Of a stretch of DNA of 64,000 nucleotides, positions 55,506-63,792 are shown piece by piece. The translations under genes were made by a program, and so were the position numbers. Positions within the stretch are counted from its first letter, which is position 1, and each line of letters opens with the position of its first letter. The notes below the pieces were generated by a model that saw only the letters and a program-made list of their open reading frames with translations, ran no database searches and had not been told where the DNA came from. The DNA comes from Kutzneria chonburiensis (lineage in GTDB: Bacteria > Actinomycetota > Actinomycetes > Mycobacteriales > Pseudonocardiaceae), in NCBI RefSeq assembly GCF_028622115.1, contig NZ_CP097263.1, positions 2,046,001 through 2,110,000 on the forward strand, written 5' to 3'.

Positions 55506-56873
55506 GAAGCGAACGCCGAGGCCACGCAGCGCCTGAGCGGTTGCGTGATCATCGGCCGCGGTCAGCCAGATGTGCCCGTCGGGCCGGATGAGCATCGTGT
55601 CCGGCCCGACGCGCACGTCGATGCCCAGGTCTGCCGCTGTGGTGACGGTCTCCGGTCCGGGCTCCGGCGCGGTCAGCACCGGCCGGCCGTTGAGCGAGAC
55701 GTGGTCCCGCACGCGAGGGCCGGCCTGGTAGGTGACGTCCAGCCCGGACAGCTTCCGCGCCAGCGTCAGCGCGAGTTCGGGCACGTCGGCCAGCAGGGTG
55801 TTCAGCAGTGACCGCAGGGCCATGGTCTCCGGCGTGGTCGCGGAGATCAACGCCGCCTGGGCCATGGTGTGCTCGATCAGCTCCTCGCCGACGGCATGGC
55901 GTTCCTCGTGAAAGCCGTCCAGCAGTGACGGATCCGCGTCGCCACGGGCCACGGCGGCCAGCCGCCAGCCCAGGTTCATCGCGTCCTGCACGCCGACGTT
56001 GAGTCCGACACCGCCGGCCGGCACGTGCCGGTGGGCCGCGTCGCCGGCCAGCAGCACCCGACCCTTGCGGTAGTGCTCGGCCAGCCGCGTGGCGTTGCCG
56101 AACCGGGACAGCCAGGCCGGGTCGTGCATGCCGAAGTCGGTACCGGCGACGCGAGCCACCGACGTCCGCAGCATGTCCATGGTCAGCGGGCCGCGTTCGC
56201 TGCTGTCATGCGCGTCCGTGCCGGCGAAGCGATAGCGGCCGTCGGCCAATCGGACGCTGATGAAGGCGCCGTGCTCGTTCTGTGCGCTGACCACCGGCGT
56301 TTCGGTGACGTGGACCTCGCCGAGGTAGTGGTAGGCCGTGGTTTCGGTGCCGGGGAAGGCAATTCCCGCTGCGGTGCGTACGGCGCTGCCGACGCCGTCC
56401 GCGCCGACGACGTAACGCGTGGCGAGGGTGTAGGGGCCGTCCGGCCCGTCCACGTGCAGCCGCACGCGGTCATCGTCCTGGTCGAGGCCCGTCACGGCAT
56501 GACCGCGTCGAATCTGCACGCCCAGCTCGACGGCTCGCTGTTCGAACAACTGCTCGGTGCGCAGCTGCGGAATCGCCAGCATGAACGGGAACGGCGTGTC
56601 CAGCACCTGGTAGTCGAGGCGGTTGGCCAGCATGCCGAAATGCCAGTTCGGGATCTGCCGGCCCTCGTCGAGGAAGGGCTGGACCAGGCCCCGCATGGCC
56701 AGCACCTCCAGCGTGCGCGGCTGCACGCCCAGCGCCTTGGAGTGCGGGCTGCGCTCGACCGCCCGCTCGAGGATCACCGTCGGCACGCCGCCCAGGGCCA
56801 GTTCCATGGCCGTCCACAGGCCGACCGGGCCGGCCCCGACCACCACGACCGGTTGGATGCTGTCACTATTCAT
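55419..56873 (-). CDS. FAD-dependent aromatic monooxygenase, TetR-controlled
   Basis: 484 residues: VVVGAGPVGLWTAMELALGG, GADGVGSAVR, LLAGDAAHRHVPAGGVGLNVGVQDAMNLGWRL. It resembles class A polyketide/rifampicin-type hydroxylases. It is divergent from a TetR gene, with a palindrome touching its start codon. This suggests an inducible xenobiotic- or antibiotic-modifying enzyme outside the main cluster. Confidence 0.88.
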   Translation of the reverse strand: MNSDSIQPVVVVGAGPVGLWTAMELALGGVPTVILERAVERSPHSKALGVQPRTLEVLAMRGLVQPFLDEGRQIPNWHFGMLANRLDYQVLDTPFPFMLAIPQLRTEQLFEQRAVELGVQIRRGHAVTGLDQDDDRVRLHVDGPDGPYTLATRYVVGADGVGSAVRTAAGIAFPGTETTAYHYLGEVHVTETPVVSAQNEHGAFISVRLADGRYRFAGTDAHDSSERGPLTMDMLRTSVARVAGTDFGMHDPAWLSRFGNATRLAEHYRKGRVLLAGDAAHRHVPAGGVGLNVGVQDAMNLGWRLAAVARGDADPSLLDGFHEERHAVGEELIEHTMAQAALISATTPETMALRSLLNTLLADVPELALTLARKLSGLDVTYQAGPRVRDHVSLNGRPVLTAPEPGPETVTTAADLGIDVRVGPDTMLIRPDGHIWLTAADDHATAQALRGLGVRFSARGGDVVELLGRRTDGVEIAAGRGRDL

Positions 56874-56889
56874 AGTAATGACGTTACTA
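56873..56889. promoter_or_regulatory. Putative TetR operator at the monooxygenase start
   Basis: TAGTAATGACGTTACTA has perfect 6-bp arms (TAGTAA/TTACTA) with 5-nt centre and borders the monooxygenase start codon. It lies 27 nt before the divergent TetR start, so bound repressor could silence both genes. Confidence 0.68.
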
Positions 56890-56916
56890 CGAACTCGGCG
56901 CGGTAGCATCCGTCGC

Positions 56917-57546
56917 ATGGCTGAGCGCGGCTACCGGTCACCGGTGCGGGAGAAGCACGCGGAGGAGACCCGGCGAATGATCGTCGAGGCCGCCACGGAG
57001 CTGTTCGCCGAGCGCGGGTACGGCCGGACCAGCGTCGCCGCCGTGGCCGCGGCGGCCGGTGTCGCCGTGAACACCGTCTATACGAGCGTCGGCGGCAAGC
57101 CGGCCCTGCTCATCGCCCTGGCCGAGGACGGCGTGGCCGACGAGGCCGCGCTGGAGACGGACCGGCTCGTCGCGGCGAGCAGCGATCCCCGCGAGATCAT
57201 CCGCCTGGTCGCCGAGGGCACGGGCAAGGTCCGCCGCCGCCGGCAGAAGGCGTTGGCCGTGCTGCTGGACAACCGTGACGCTGATCCCGACGTCGCCGCG
57301 GCGGCCGAAGTCGCGCTGCGCGGCATCCGCGACCGCATCGCCGTCGTCGCCGCGCGGCTGGTCGAGGTCGGTGGGCTCCGGGGTGGCCTGTCCCGTAAGA
57401 AGGTCGAGCAGATCCTCTGGTTCTACTTCGGCATCGAGGCCTGGCGCACCGCCCGCGGCTTCGGCTGGAGCTGGGCCGAGGCCGGCGGCTGGCTGGCCGA
57501 GCAGGCCACGAAGGCCCTGGTCAGCGCAGGTGTGACGCCCCGTTGA
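56917..57546 (+). CDS. TetR-family transcriptional regulator
   Basis: 209 residues: HTH 'IVEAATELFAERGYGRTSVAAVAAAAGVAVNTVYTSVGGK'. The C-terminal domain probably binds an aromatic ligand. Divergent from the monooxygenase at 56873; the 17-bp palindrome between them is its likely operator. The 3' end overlaps the convergent SDR gene by 26 nt. Confidence 0.9.
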   Translation: MAERGYRSPVREKHAEETRRMIVEAATELFAERGYGRTSVAAVAAAAGVAVNTVYTSVGGKPALLIALAEDGVADEAALETDRLVAASSDPREIIRLVAEGTGKVRRRRQKALAVLLDNRDADPDVAAAAEVALRGIRDRIAVVAARLVEVGGLRGGLSRKKVEQILWFYFGIEAWRTARGFGWSWAEAGGWLAEQATKALVSAGVTPR

Positions 57547-58291
57547 CGTCGAGGATCGTGCCCGAGCTCCAGACCGCCTCCGGCGAGGCCAGGTACAGCA
57601 CGGCGGCGGCGACCTCGGCCGGCGTGCCGACCCGGCCGAACGGGCTCTGCCCGCGCACCGCGTCACCGTCGGCCCCGGCCAGCTTGGCCGTCTGGCGTTC
57701 GGTCGCCACGAAGCCGGGCGCGACCGTGCTCACCGCGATGCCGTGCGGGGCAAGGGCAACGGCCAGCGACTGACCCATCGCATGCAGCGCGGCCTTGCTC
57801 GCACCGTAGGCCGGGTGCTCCGGCTCGCCGCGAAAAGCACCCCGTGACCCGACGTTGACGATGCTGCCGGCCGCGCCCCGTTCGATGAGGTGGCGGGCGA
57901 CCGCCCAGGAGACGTTGGCCGCGCCGAACAGGTTCACGTCGAACGTCCGCCGCCAGATCGACACCCAGTCTTCATACGCGACTTCGGTGATGTCGTGACG
58001 GGTGGCGGCGGTCGGGGCCACTGCGGCGTTGTTGACCAGGACATCCACCGTGCCGAGCGCGCTGACCGCTTCGGCGACGACATCGGTCGCCGCCTGCGCG
58101 TCGCCAAGATCGCCGCCGACCAGCGCATGTCCATCGCCCGGCAGCCCACGCAGGGTTTGCTCGGCGTCGACTCGACTGTTTCCGTAGTGCACGGCAACGC
58201 GATCGCCTCGCGCGGCGAATCCCTCGGCCACCGCCCGGCCGATGCCCCGCGATGCGCCGGTGACCAGCACGCCCCTCACTCGGTCGTCCAT
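57521..58291 (-). CDS. SDR family oxidoreductase
   Basis: 256 residues: TGASRGIGRA, NNAAVA (Gly of NNAG replaced by Ala), Ser in NVGSRGAF and YGASK. A general NAD(P)-dependent reductase with unknown substrate. Divergent from the secreted HNH-like protein across 320 nt. Confidence 0.85.
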   Translation of the reverse strand: MDDRVRGVLVTGASRGIGRAVAEGFAARGDRVAVHYGNSRVDAEQTLRGLPGDGHALVGGDLGDAQAATDVVAEAVSALGTVDVLVNNAAVAPTAATRHDITEVAYEDWVSIWRRTFDVNLFGAANVSWAVARHLIERGAAGSIVNVGSRGAFRGEPEHPAYGASKAALHAMGQSLAVALAPHGIAVSTVAPGFVATERQTAKLAGADGDAVRGQSPFGRVGTPAEVAAAVLYLASPEAVWSSGTILDVNGASHLR

Positions 58292-58611
58292 TCGCCGAGC
58301 CTAGCGTGTCCATAGTGGATGGTCATGAGGTCACGTGATCATCGTCTCTTCTTGATCGCGGCTGAACGGGCCGGCGCTGGCACAAGGCCTGCCACGAAAC
58401 GGATGTTGAACAACCGTGGAACGCGGCCGCGCATAGTCGACATAGGGATCAATACGGATATTCGAGTTCACAGAACCGAGCGTCCCTGTCAAATTTCGAC
58501 CTGTTCCGCTCCCGCCGGAACGTGTTTACGGTGCGTTTCGGCCCGCCGTGATTTCCCTGCTGCGGCATGGTCGTCCGCCCGAGCGACATCGTCCCTGCGA
58601 GGAGCTCTCGA
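58292..58611. promoter_or_regulatory. 320-nt divergent promoter gap
   Basis: No gene seen. It should contain the promoters of the SDR (minus) and of the HNH-like gene (plus). A short TCACGTGA palindrome lies near 58331-58338. A good GAGGAG ribosome site precedes the ATG at 58612. Confidence 0.4.
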
Positions 58612-59145
58612 ATGTCACGCCCTGCCTTTGCCATCGCGGTTTCCGTGTGCGCCACCGCCTTGCTCGTCGCCGCGCCCGCCGTGGCGTCGCCGTCGGCCCC
58701 GCACAGCACGGCTTCGACCTGTTCGACGTCGTATCTGCCGCTGCCGGATCCGTCCTGCACGCCCGGCGCCACCAACCCGGACGTCAGCCAGGGCACCATC
58801 AACCAGACGATCTGCGTGTCCGGCTGGACCAGCACGGTCCGCCCGCCGACGTCCTACACCAACCCGTTGAAGGTCAAGCAGATCGCCGAATACGGCTACT
58901 CCGACACCAGCACCGCGGACTACGAGGAAGACCACCTCATCCCGCTCGAACTCGGCGGCGCGCCGCGTGACCCGCGCAACCTGTGGCCCGAGCCGCACTA
59001 CGGCAGCAAGACGGCCTACACCAAGGACTCCGTCGAGAACGCGCTCAAGAAGGCCGTGTGCGACGGCCGGGTCAAGCTGGTCCCCGCGCAGAACGCCATC
59101 GCCACCGACTGGACCACCGCCGAATCCGTCGTCGGCATCGGCTGA
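58612..59145 (+). CDS. Secreted HNH-like nuclease domain protein
   Basis: 177 residues: signal peptide (MSRPAFAIAVSVCATALLVA, cleavage near AVAS). The mature part ends in an HNH-like segment 'YEEDHLIPLELGGAPRDPRNLWPEP' with the D-H pair and the N/W anchoring residues typical of HNH/GmrSD-type nuclease folds. Four cysteines may form disulfides. It probably acts outside the cell on DNA or RNA; a purely binding role is possible. Confidence 0.75.
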   Translation: MSRPAFAIAVSVCATALLVAAPAVASPSAPHSTASTCSTSYLPLPDPSCTPGATNPDVSQGTINQTICVSGWTSTVRPPTSYTNPLKVKQIAEYGYSDTSTADYEEDHLIPLELGGAPRDPRNLWPEPHYGSKTAYTKDSVENALKKAVCDGRVKLVPAQNAIATDWTTAESVVGIG

Positions 59146-59204
59146 CCCCGCCCCGCCCGCCGTCGCACCCGCGTCGGCACTTTTCCGCCCCACAAGGAGA
59201 TTTC

Positions 59205-59600
59205 GTGCGCCTCACCAAGCGCGTCACCCTGACCCTGTCCGCCCTGGGCATGATGTTGGGCCTGGCCCTGGTCGCCACCCCGGCGGCCAACGCCACCGTG
59301 CACAACTCCTGCTCCATCTCGGGCTGCTCGGCCGCGGCCTCGGCCAACTCGACCTGGCAGTCACTGGGCTACCCCGGTCAGCGCGGTTGGTACGACTGGC
59401 CCAACGGCCAGTGCAGCTACGCCGGCGGCACGTACTACAACAACGACGGCCAGCTGCCCGGCGGCGACTCCTTCCAGGAGTTCGACGTCTACCCGCGCAC
59501 CTGCGGCGCCCACCGCGACGCCGCCCGCATCGTCGTCGACATGGACAACGGCGAGGTCTGGTTCACCCCCGACCACTACAGCAACTTCTACGAGCTGTAG
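59205..59600 (+). CDS. Secreted guanyl-specific ribonuclease (RNase T1/Sa-like)
   Basis: 131 residues from a GTG with AAGGAG upstream. Signal peptide up to about ANAT, then the ribonuclease N1/T1 pattern: 'YYNNDGQLPGG', catalytic Glu in 'FQEFDVYP', Arg in 'AARIVVD' and His in 'TPDHYSNF'. It cleaves RNA after guanosine outside the cell. No barstar-like inhibitor is adjacent. It follows the HNH-like nuclease by 59 nt, so both may be one secreted nuclease operon. Confidence 0.85.
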   Translation: MRLTKRVTLTLSALGMMLGLALVATPAANATVHNSCSISGCSAAASANSTWQSLGYPGQRGWYDWPNGQCSYAGGTYYNNDGQLPGGDSFQEFDVYPRTCGAHRDAARIVVDMDNGEVWFTPDHYSNFYEL

Positions 59601-59609
59601 GCCACTCCC

Positions 59610-59649
59610 CGAAGCCCGTGCCGTCCCGACCGGGACGGCACGGGCTTCG
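59610..59649. terminator. Strong hairpin terminator
   Basis: A stem CGAAGCCCGTGCCGTCCC / GGGACGGCACGGGCTTCG with a GACC loop, between the RNase gene and the convergent ATPase regulator. Confidence 0.88.
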
Positions 59650-59663
59650 TCCATTGTGGACAG

Positions 59664-62609
59664 CTAGACGTGCCAGTGGCGTTGCTGGTCGGGCAGGTAC
59701 GAGCAGCTGGTGCCGGTCCGCAACGCGGCGCGGAGGTGGTCGGCCAGCGGGGGATGGACGCGCTCGATTCGGCGCAGGGTGTCGTGCACCCGGGCGGAGA
59801 TGGTCTTGCGGGCGCGCTCGGTCTCGGAGCCGAGGGAACGGGGACGGCCGCCGAGACCGGTGGCGGACTGGAGCTGGGCGACGAGTGCGTCGCGTTCGGT
59901 GCGAGCGCGGGAGGCACGGTGCAGGTCGCTCCAGGTCTCGGCCTCGGCGATCTCGGTCTCGAGGTCGGCCAGCCGGGACCGGAACTCGGCGACGGCACGG
60001 CGGTCCAGCACGGGATCGGAGCCGGTGGCGGGGGCGTCCCGGCCGAGCAGGGTGAAGACGTGGACCGGCCGGCCGGGGGAGCCGAGCAAGGTGGCGATGT
60101 CGTGCATCCCCTTGGCGTCGGGCAGCTGCGCCTCACGGCCCTCGAAACGCATCCGCCACGTGCCGTCGACGAGCTGGAAGGCGTCACCACCGGAATCGAG
60201 GTGCCGCAAGGAATCCCGGCTGCGGGCAGCCCACGCGTCGGCGCCGAGCCGCTCGTACAGGTCGATCGCGGCGGTGAAATGCGTGCTGGCCTCCGAAGAA
60301 CGACCGGAAGCGGCGGCGAGCAGACCGAGGTAGTGGTCCACGACGCCGTGATAGGCGGCGCACCCGCCGACGACGGCGTGCAGCCCGGCGAACGGCGCGA
60401 ACCGGCGGTAGGTCAGGTCCCGCTGCGTCTCCGAGCCGACGGCGGCAAACACCGTGCACGTGATGGCGACGAACTCGAGGTCGTACTTGTCCGGCACGGT
60501 CTGCACGGAAAACCCGTGCACGGAGGCGGCCGCGGCGGCGAGATCACCGACGTGCACCTCGTTCCACGCCCGCAGCAGTGGATAGACCGGCCACATCGGA
60601 TCGGCGGCGGGCATGAGGTCCTCCCGCGGCTCCGGCGGCCCGCCGATCTCGGCCAGCGAGAAGATCAACGTCCCGTAGCAGCCGTTCGCGTCGGGCAGCC
60701 CGATCGCCTCGCCCAGGGCCCGCGCCTCGGTCGCGAGTGTGACGGCCTCGTCGACCCGGCCGGCCAGCTCGGCCAGCGTCGCCCGCCGGCTCAACGCGCT
60801 CCACCGGCCGCGGGCGTGGCCGAGGAGGTCGGCGAGCCCGGTGTAGCGGGCGAGTTCGGCCGGCCCGGCCGGATCGCCCTGCTCGATCAACGCCGCCGCA
60901 CGCAACAACGACGCCTCAGCAACGAGATCGGCGTCGCCGGCGGCCTCGGCGGCGTCCGCCATCTCGGCCACCAGGCGCAGCCGCGTCGCCCCCGAGCCCG
61001 GTACCCACGCGACGTCATGCGCGGCGAGTAGCACATGCGCGAGCGCACCGGGATCCTGAGCCTCGCGGGCCAACGACACCGCCTCCTGCGCGGCCGATGA
61101 GGCCCGCGGATCGACGAATTCCGGCGTCGCATGCCGCCGGGCCCGGGCCAGCTCGGCGAGCACTCGAGCCCGCAACGCGCCGGCGGCCAGCAGCCGATCC
61201 GCCTCCTCGAGCAGCCCGATGCTGACGGGATCGACGCTCCCGGCTCGTGCTCCGAGACCGGCAACGCCCAGCGCCGCCTCGGCCAGAGCGTCCACGTCCG
61301 GCACGGTGCGAGCCAGTTCCGCCGCTCGCAGGTAAGCCTCCCGGGCGGCCTGCGCGTCGCCGGCCCGGTCATGTGCCCCGGCCAGCCCGAGCAGCAACGC
61401 GACCCGGTCGGCCTCCGCGTACGTGAGCGCGGTTTCGTAGTGACGAGCTGCTTCCTCGTGACCCAGCCGCGCGGTGGCCTCCTGAGCCGCCACCACGGAC
61501 CAATGCAACGCCTCGGCCGCGCTACCGGCGGCCACGAAATGTGCGGCCAACCTCGCGGCGCCGCCAACTGCGGCCGTATCGGCCCCGTCGGCCGACAAGG
61601 CGAGCAGCCCGCGCCCGACCGCGGCGTGCAGTTTCGCCCGGCGCGCGGGCGGAATCTGCGCCAGCACGGTCTCGCGATAGAGGTCGTGCGCGAAACTCCA
61701 GCCGGCCGGCTCGGCAATCAGGATTCGGGCCCGTTCGGCCTCGCCGAGCAACTCGGGCACGTCGTCCGGGCCGATACGGGCGAGCAGGTCGAGCCGCGCC
61801 TCCGAACCCGCGACGGCGACCACCCCGAGCAGGTCGGCACACGGCTGCGACAGCCGCGCCAACCGCATCCGCAGCGTGTCCCGCACCTCGTCGGGCACCG
61901 ACACGGCCGCTGTGCCCCACTTACCCCGCGCGACCATCAGCCGGGTCAGCTCCCGGACGAAGAACGGGTTGCCGCCGCAGCGCCGCCGTACCGCATCGGC
62001 CAGCTCCGCGTCCGGCCCCGGCCCGGCGACGGCCGCCATCAGCGCGGCGACGCCGGCGGTGTCCAACCCGGCGAGCGGCACTCCCGGCGCGGAACCGACG
62101 AGCGTCCGCAGCACCGGCCCCGCTTCGCCGTCCCGGTACGCGCCGAGGAACAGGATCGGCGCGGTGACCAGGCTGCGGCGCAGGAAATCCAGTAGCCGCA
62201 AGGAATCGTCGTCGGCCCAGTGCAGGTCGTCGAGCACCACGAGCAGCGGCGCGGCCTCGGCCAGGGCCACGCCGACCGCGTCGAACAACCGGAACCGGGC
62301 CTCGGCCCCGCCGGCCGACGCCCGGTCGAAGATGCCGGCGGCACCGAGGCCACGGAGCACCTGCGTCCACAGCCAGAACGAGGGTGCGCCCTCCCACCCG
62401 GCTCCGTGCAGCACACGGACGGTGGCCCGACGGCTCTGCTCGGCCAGCAGCGCCGACTTGCCGATCCCCGGCTCGCCGGCCACGAGCAGCAGCCCGCCGA
62501 CGCCCGCGACGGCGTCGGCGAGCGCGGCCCCGGTGGCCGCGAGGGCGGCATCCCGGCCGACCAGGCGTCCGCCGGTGTCCACAGTGCTCGGTGAGCGCAC
62601 GTCAACCAC
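59664..62609 (-). CDS. Large AAA/STAND ATPase regulator (LAL-like, no LuxR HTH)
   Basis: 981 residues from a GTG. N-terminal ATPase with Walker A VAGEPGIGKSALL and Walker B LLVVLDDLHWADD, as in LAL/MalT-type regulators. A long TPR-like helical middle follows. The C-terminus is not a LuxR HTH but a ~130-residue region ('LPDAKGMHDIATLLGSPGRPVHVFTLLG', 'ARVHDTLRRIERVHPPLADHLRAALRTG') found in related actinobacterial proteins. It begins 4 nt after the methyltransferase gene, so the two are an operon. Confidence 0.83.
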   Translation of the reverse strand: MVDVRSPSTVDTGGRLVGRDAALAATGAALADAVAGVGGLLLVAGEPGIGKSALLAEQSRRATVRVLHGAGWEGAPSFWLWTQVLRGLGAAGIFDRASAGGAEARFRLFDAVGVALAEAAPLLVVLDDLHWADDDSLRLLDFLRRSLVTAPILFLGAYRDGEAGPVLRTLVGSAPGVPLAGLDTAGVAALMAAVAGPGPDAELADAVRRRCGGNPFFVRELTRLMVARGKWGTAAVSVPDEVRDTLRMRLARLSQPCADLLGVVAVAGSEARLDLLARIGPDDVPELLGEAERARILIAEPAGWSFAHDLYRETVLAQIPPARRAKLHAAVGRGLLALSADGADTAAVGGAARLAAHFVAAGSAAEALHWSVVAAQEATARLGHEEAARHYETALTYAEADRVALLLGLAGAHDRAGDAQAAREAYLRAAELARTVPDVDALAEAALGVAGLGARAGSVDPVSIGLLEEADRLLAAGALRARVLAELARARRHATPEFVDPRASSAAQEAVSLAREAQDPGALAHVLLAAHDVAWVPGSGATRLRLVAEMADAAEAAGDADLVAEASLLRAAALIEQGDPAGPAELARYTGLADLLGHARGRWSALSRRATLAELAGRVDEAVTLATEARALGEAIGLPDANGCYGTLIFSLAEIGGPPEPREDLMPAADPMWPVYPLLRAWNEVHVGDLAAAAASVHGFSVQTVPDKYDLEFVAITCTVFAAVGSETQRDLTYRRFAPFAGLHAVVGGCAAYHGVVDHYLGLLAAASGRSSEASTHFTAAIDLYERLGADAWAARSRDSLRHLDSGGDAFQLVDGTWRMRFEGREAQLPDAKGMHDIATLLGSPGRPVHVFTLLGRDAPATGSDPVLDRRAVAEFRSRLADLETEIAEAETWSDLHRASRARTERDALVAQLQSATGLGGRPRSLGSETERARKTISARVHDTLRRIERVHPPLADHLRAALRTGTSCSYLPDQQRHWHV

Positions 62610-62613
62610 TGTC

Positions 62614-63675
62614 TCAGGGCTTGAGCGCCAAAACCAGGTTCATCGGCGCCGGCACGTCGACGCGGCGAACCCGGCCGAACCCCGCCGCGGCGGCGGTCGC
62701 CCGCAGCAGCGGCTCGCCGGCCTGCGTGCCTAGCGGCGCAGCGTCTTCCTGCCCGGTGACCTGGGAGACGGCGTTCGGCGTGCAGATCAGCGTGGAGACG
62801 GCGTAGAACATCCGGCCGGACGGGGTGAGGTTGTCCTCGACACGGTCCGCCGCGGCCGGTTCGACCAGCAGCACGACGCCGTCGTCGGCCAGCACGGACC
62901 GGGCCTGGGCCAGCGCGCCGACCGGGTCGCCGAAGTCGTGCAGCGAGTCGAAGAACGTCACCAACCCGTAGCCGGAGCCCGGCAGGTCGGTGGCCGAGCC
63001 GACCTCGAACCGCAGCCGGTCGGCCAGCCCGGCCTCGTCGGCCGCACGCCGCGCGTGCGCCACGGACGCCTCGTTGTAGTCGATGCCGAGCACCCGCGCG
63101 GCGGGGAAGTGCCGGGCGATGGCGATGGTCGGCGTGCCGTAGCCCGAGCCGACGTCCAGCACGGAGCCAGGGGCCAAGCCCACCTGGTCGAGCACAGCCG
63201 AGATCAACTCGTCCGGCAGCGCGACCTTGGTCAACGCGTCGCTGCCGTGCCAGAACCGCTCGTCGTGCCGGTGCCAGCCGAAGCCGCCGCCGTTGCGGAA
63301 CGCCGTGACGAACTCGTCGAACTCGGCACCCTGCGAGCACAGCATCTCGGCACAGGCGTCGACCATGGCCGCGCCCGGGCCGTGTAGGAGAGCGCCGGCA
63401 ACGGCATCGGGCAGCTCGAACGAGTTCGTGTCGGACCGGTAGTCCAGATAACCGCCGGCGGCCTGCGCCCGGCACCACTCGCGGACCAGAATCGTGTTCA
63501 GCGCCGTGCGGCCGGCGATTTCCTCCGGCGACAGCGGCCCGGCGCCGGCCATGGCCGTCCACAGGCCGGCGCGGTTGCCGAGCGCGGTGAGCAGCACGCC
63601 CAGCGAGCCACCGAGCTCGCCGATCAGCTGGCCGATGACCATCTCGGGCGTCCGCTCGTCGACAGTCGGGATCAT
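62614..63675 (-). CDS. Class I SAM-dependent methyltransferase (O-MT-like)
   Basis: 353 residues. N-terminal winged-helix dimerisation part and SAM motif VLDVGSGYGTPTIAIA; catalytic-region 'FFDSLHDFGDP' and 'LVEPAAADRVEDN'. It resembles methyltransferases that act on small aromatic or secondary metabolite substrates. Located far from the main cluster, coupled to a big regulator, so probably a separate pathway. Confidence 0.83.
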   Translation of the reverse strand: MIPTVDERTPEMVIGQLIGELGGSLGVLLTALGNRAGLWTAMAGAGPLSPEEIAGRTALNTILVREWCRAQAAGGYLDYRSDTNSFELPDAVAGALLHGPGAAMVDACAEMLCSQGAEFDEFVTAFRNGGGFGWHRHDERFWHGSDALTKVALPDELISAVLDQVGLAPGSVLDVGSGYGTPTIAIARHFPAARVLGIDYNEASVAHARRAADEAGLADRLRFEVGSATDLPGSGYGLVTFFDSLHDFGDPVGALAQARSVLADDGVVLLVEPAAADRVEDNLTPSGRMFYAVSTLICTPNAVSQVTGQEDAAPLGTQAGEPLLRATAAAAGFGRVRRVDVPAPMNLVLALKP

Positions 63676-63716
63676 CTCGCACCTCCGGGTGACGTGGGGT
63701 TGTTCGCTCAGTCACC

Positions 63717-63759
63717 GCGCGAGATGGCGCCTCGCGAATCGCGAGCCGCCATCTCGCGC
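63717..63759. promoter_or_regulatory. 43-nt near-perfect palindrome (nested hairpin)
   Basis: Outer arms GCGCGAGATGGCG / CGCCATCTCGCGC (13 bp) enclose CTCGCG-AAT-CGCGAG (6 bp), with a single C-C mismatch between. It lies between the divergent methyltransferase and the gene at 63793. A double-stem of this quality at a divergent promoter may be an operator or an RNA hairpin in the 5' leader. Confidence 0.7.
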
Positions 63760-63792
63760 CCTCGCGGGCAAACCCGACAACCGGAGGTCACC

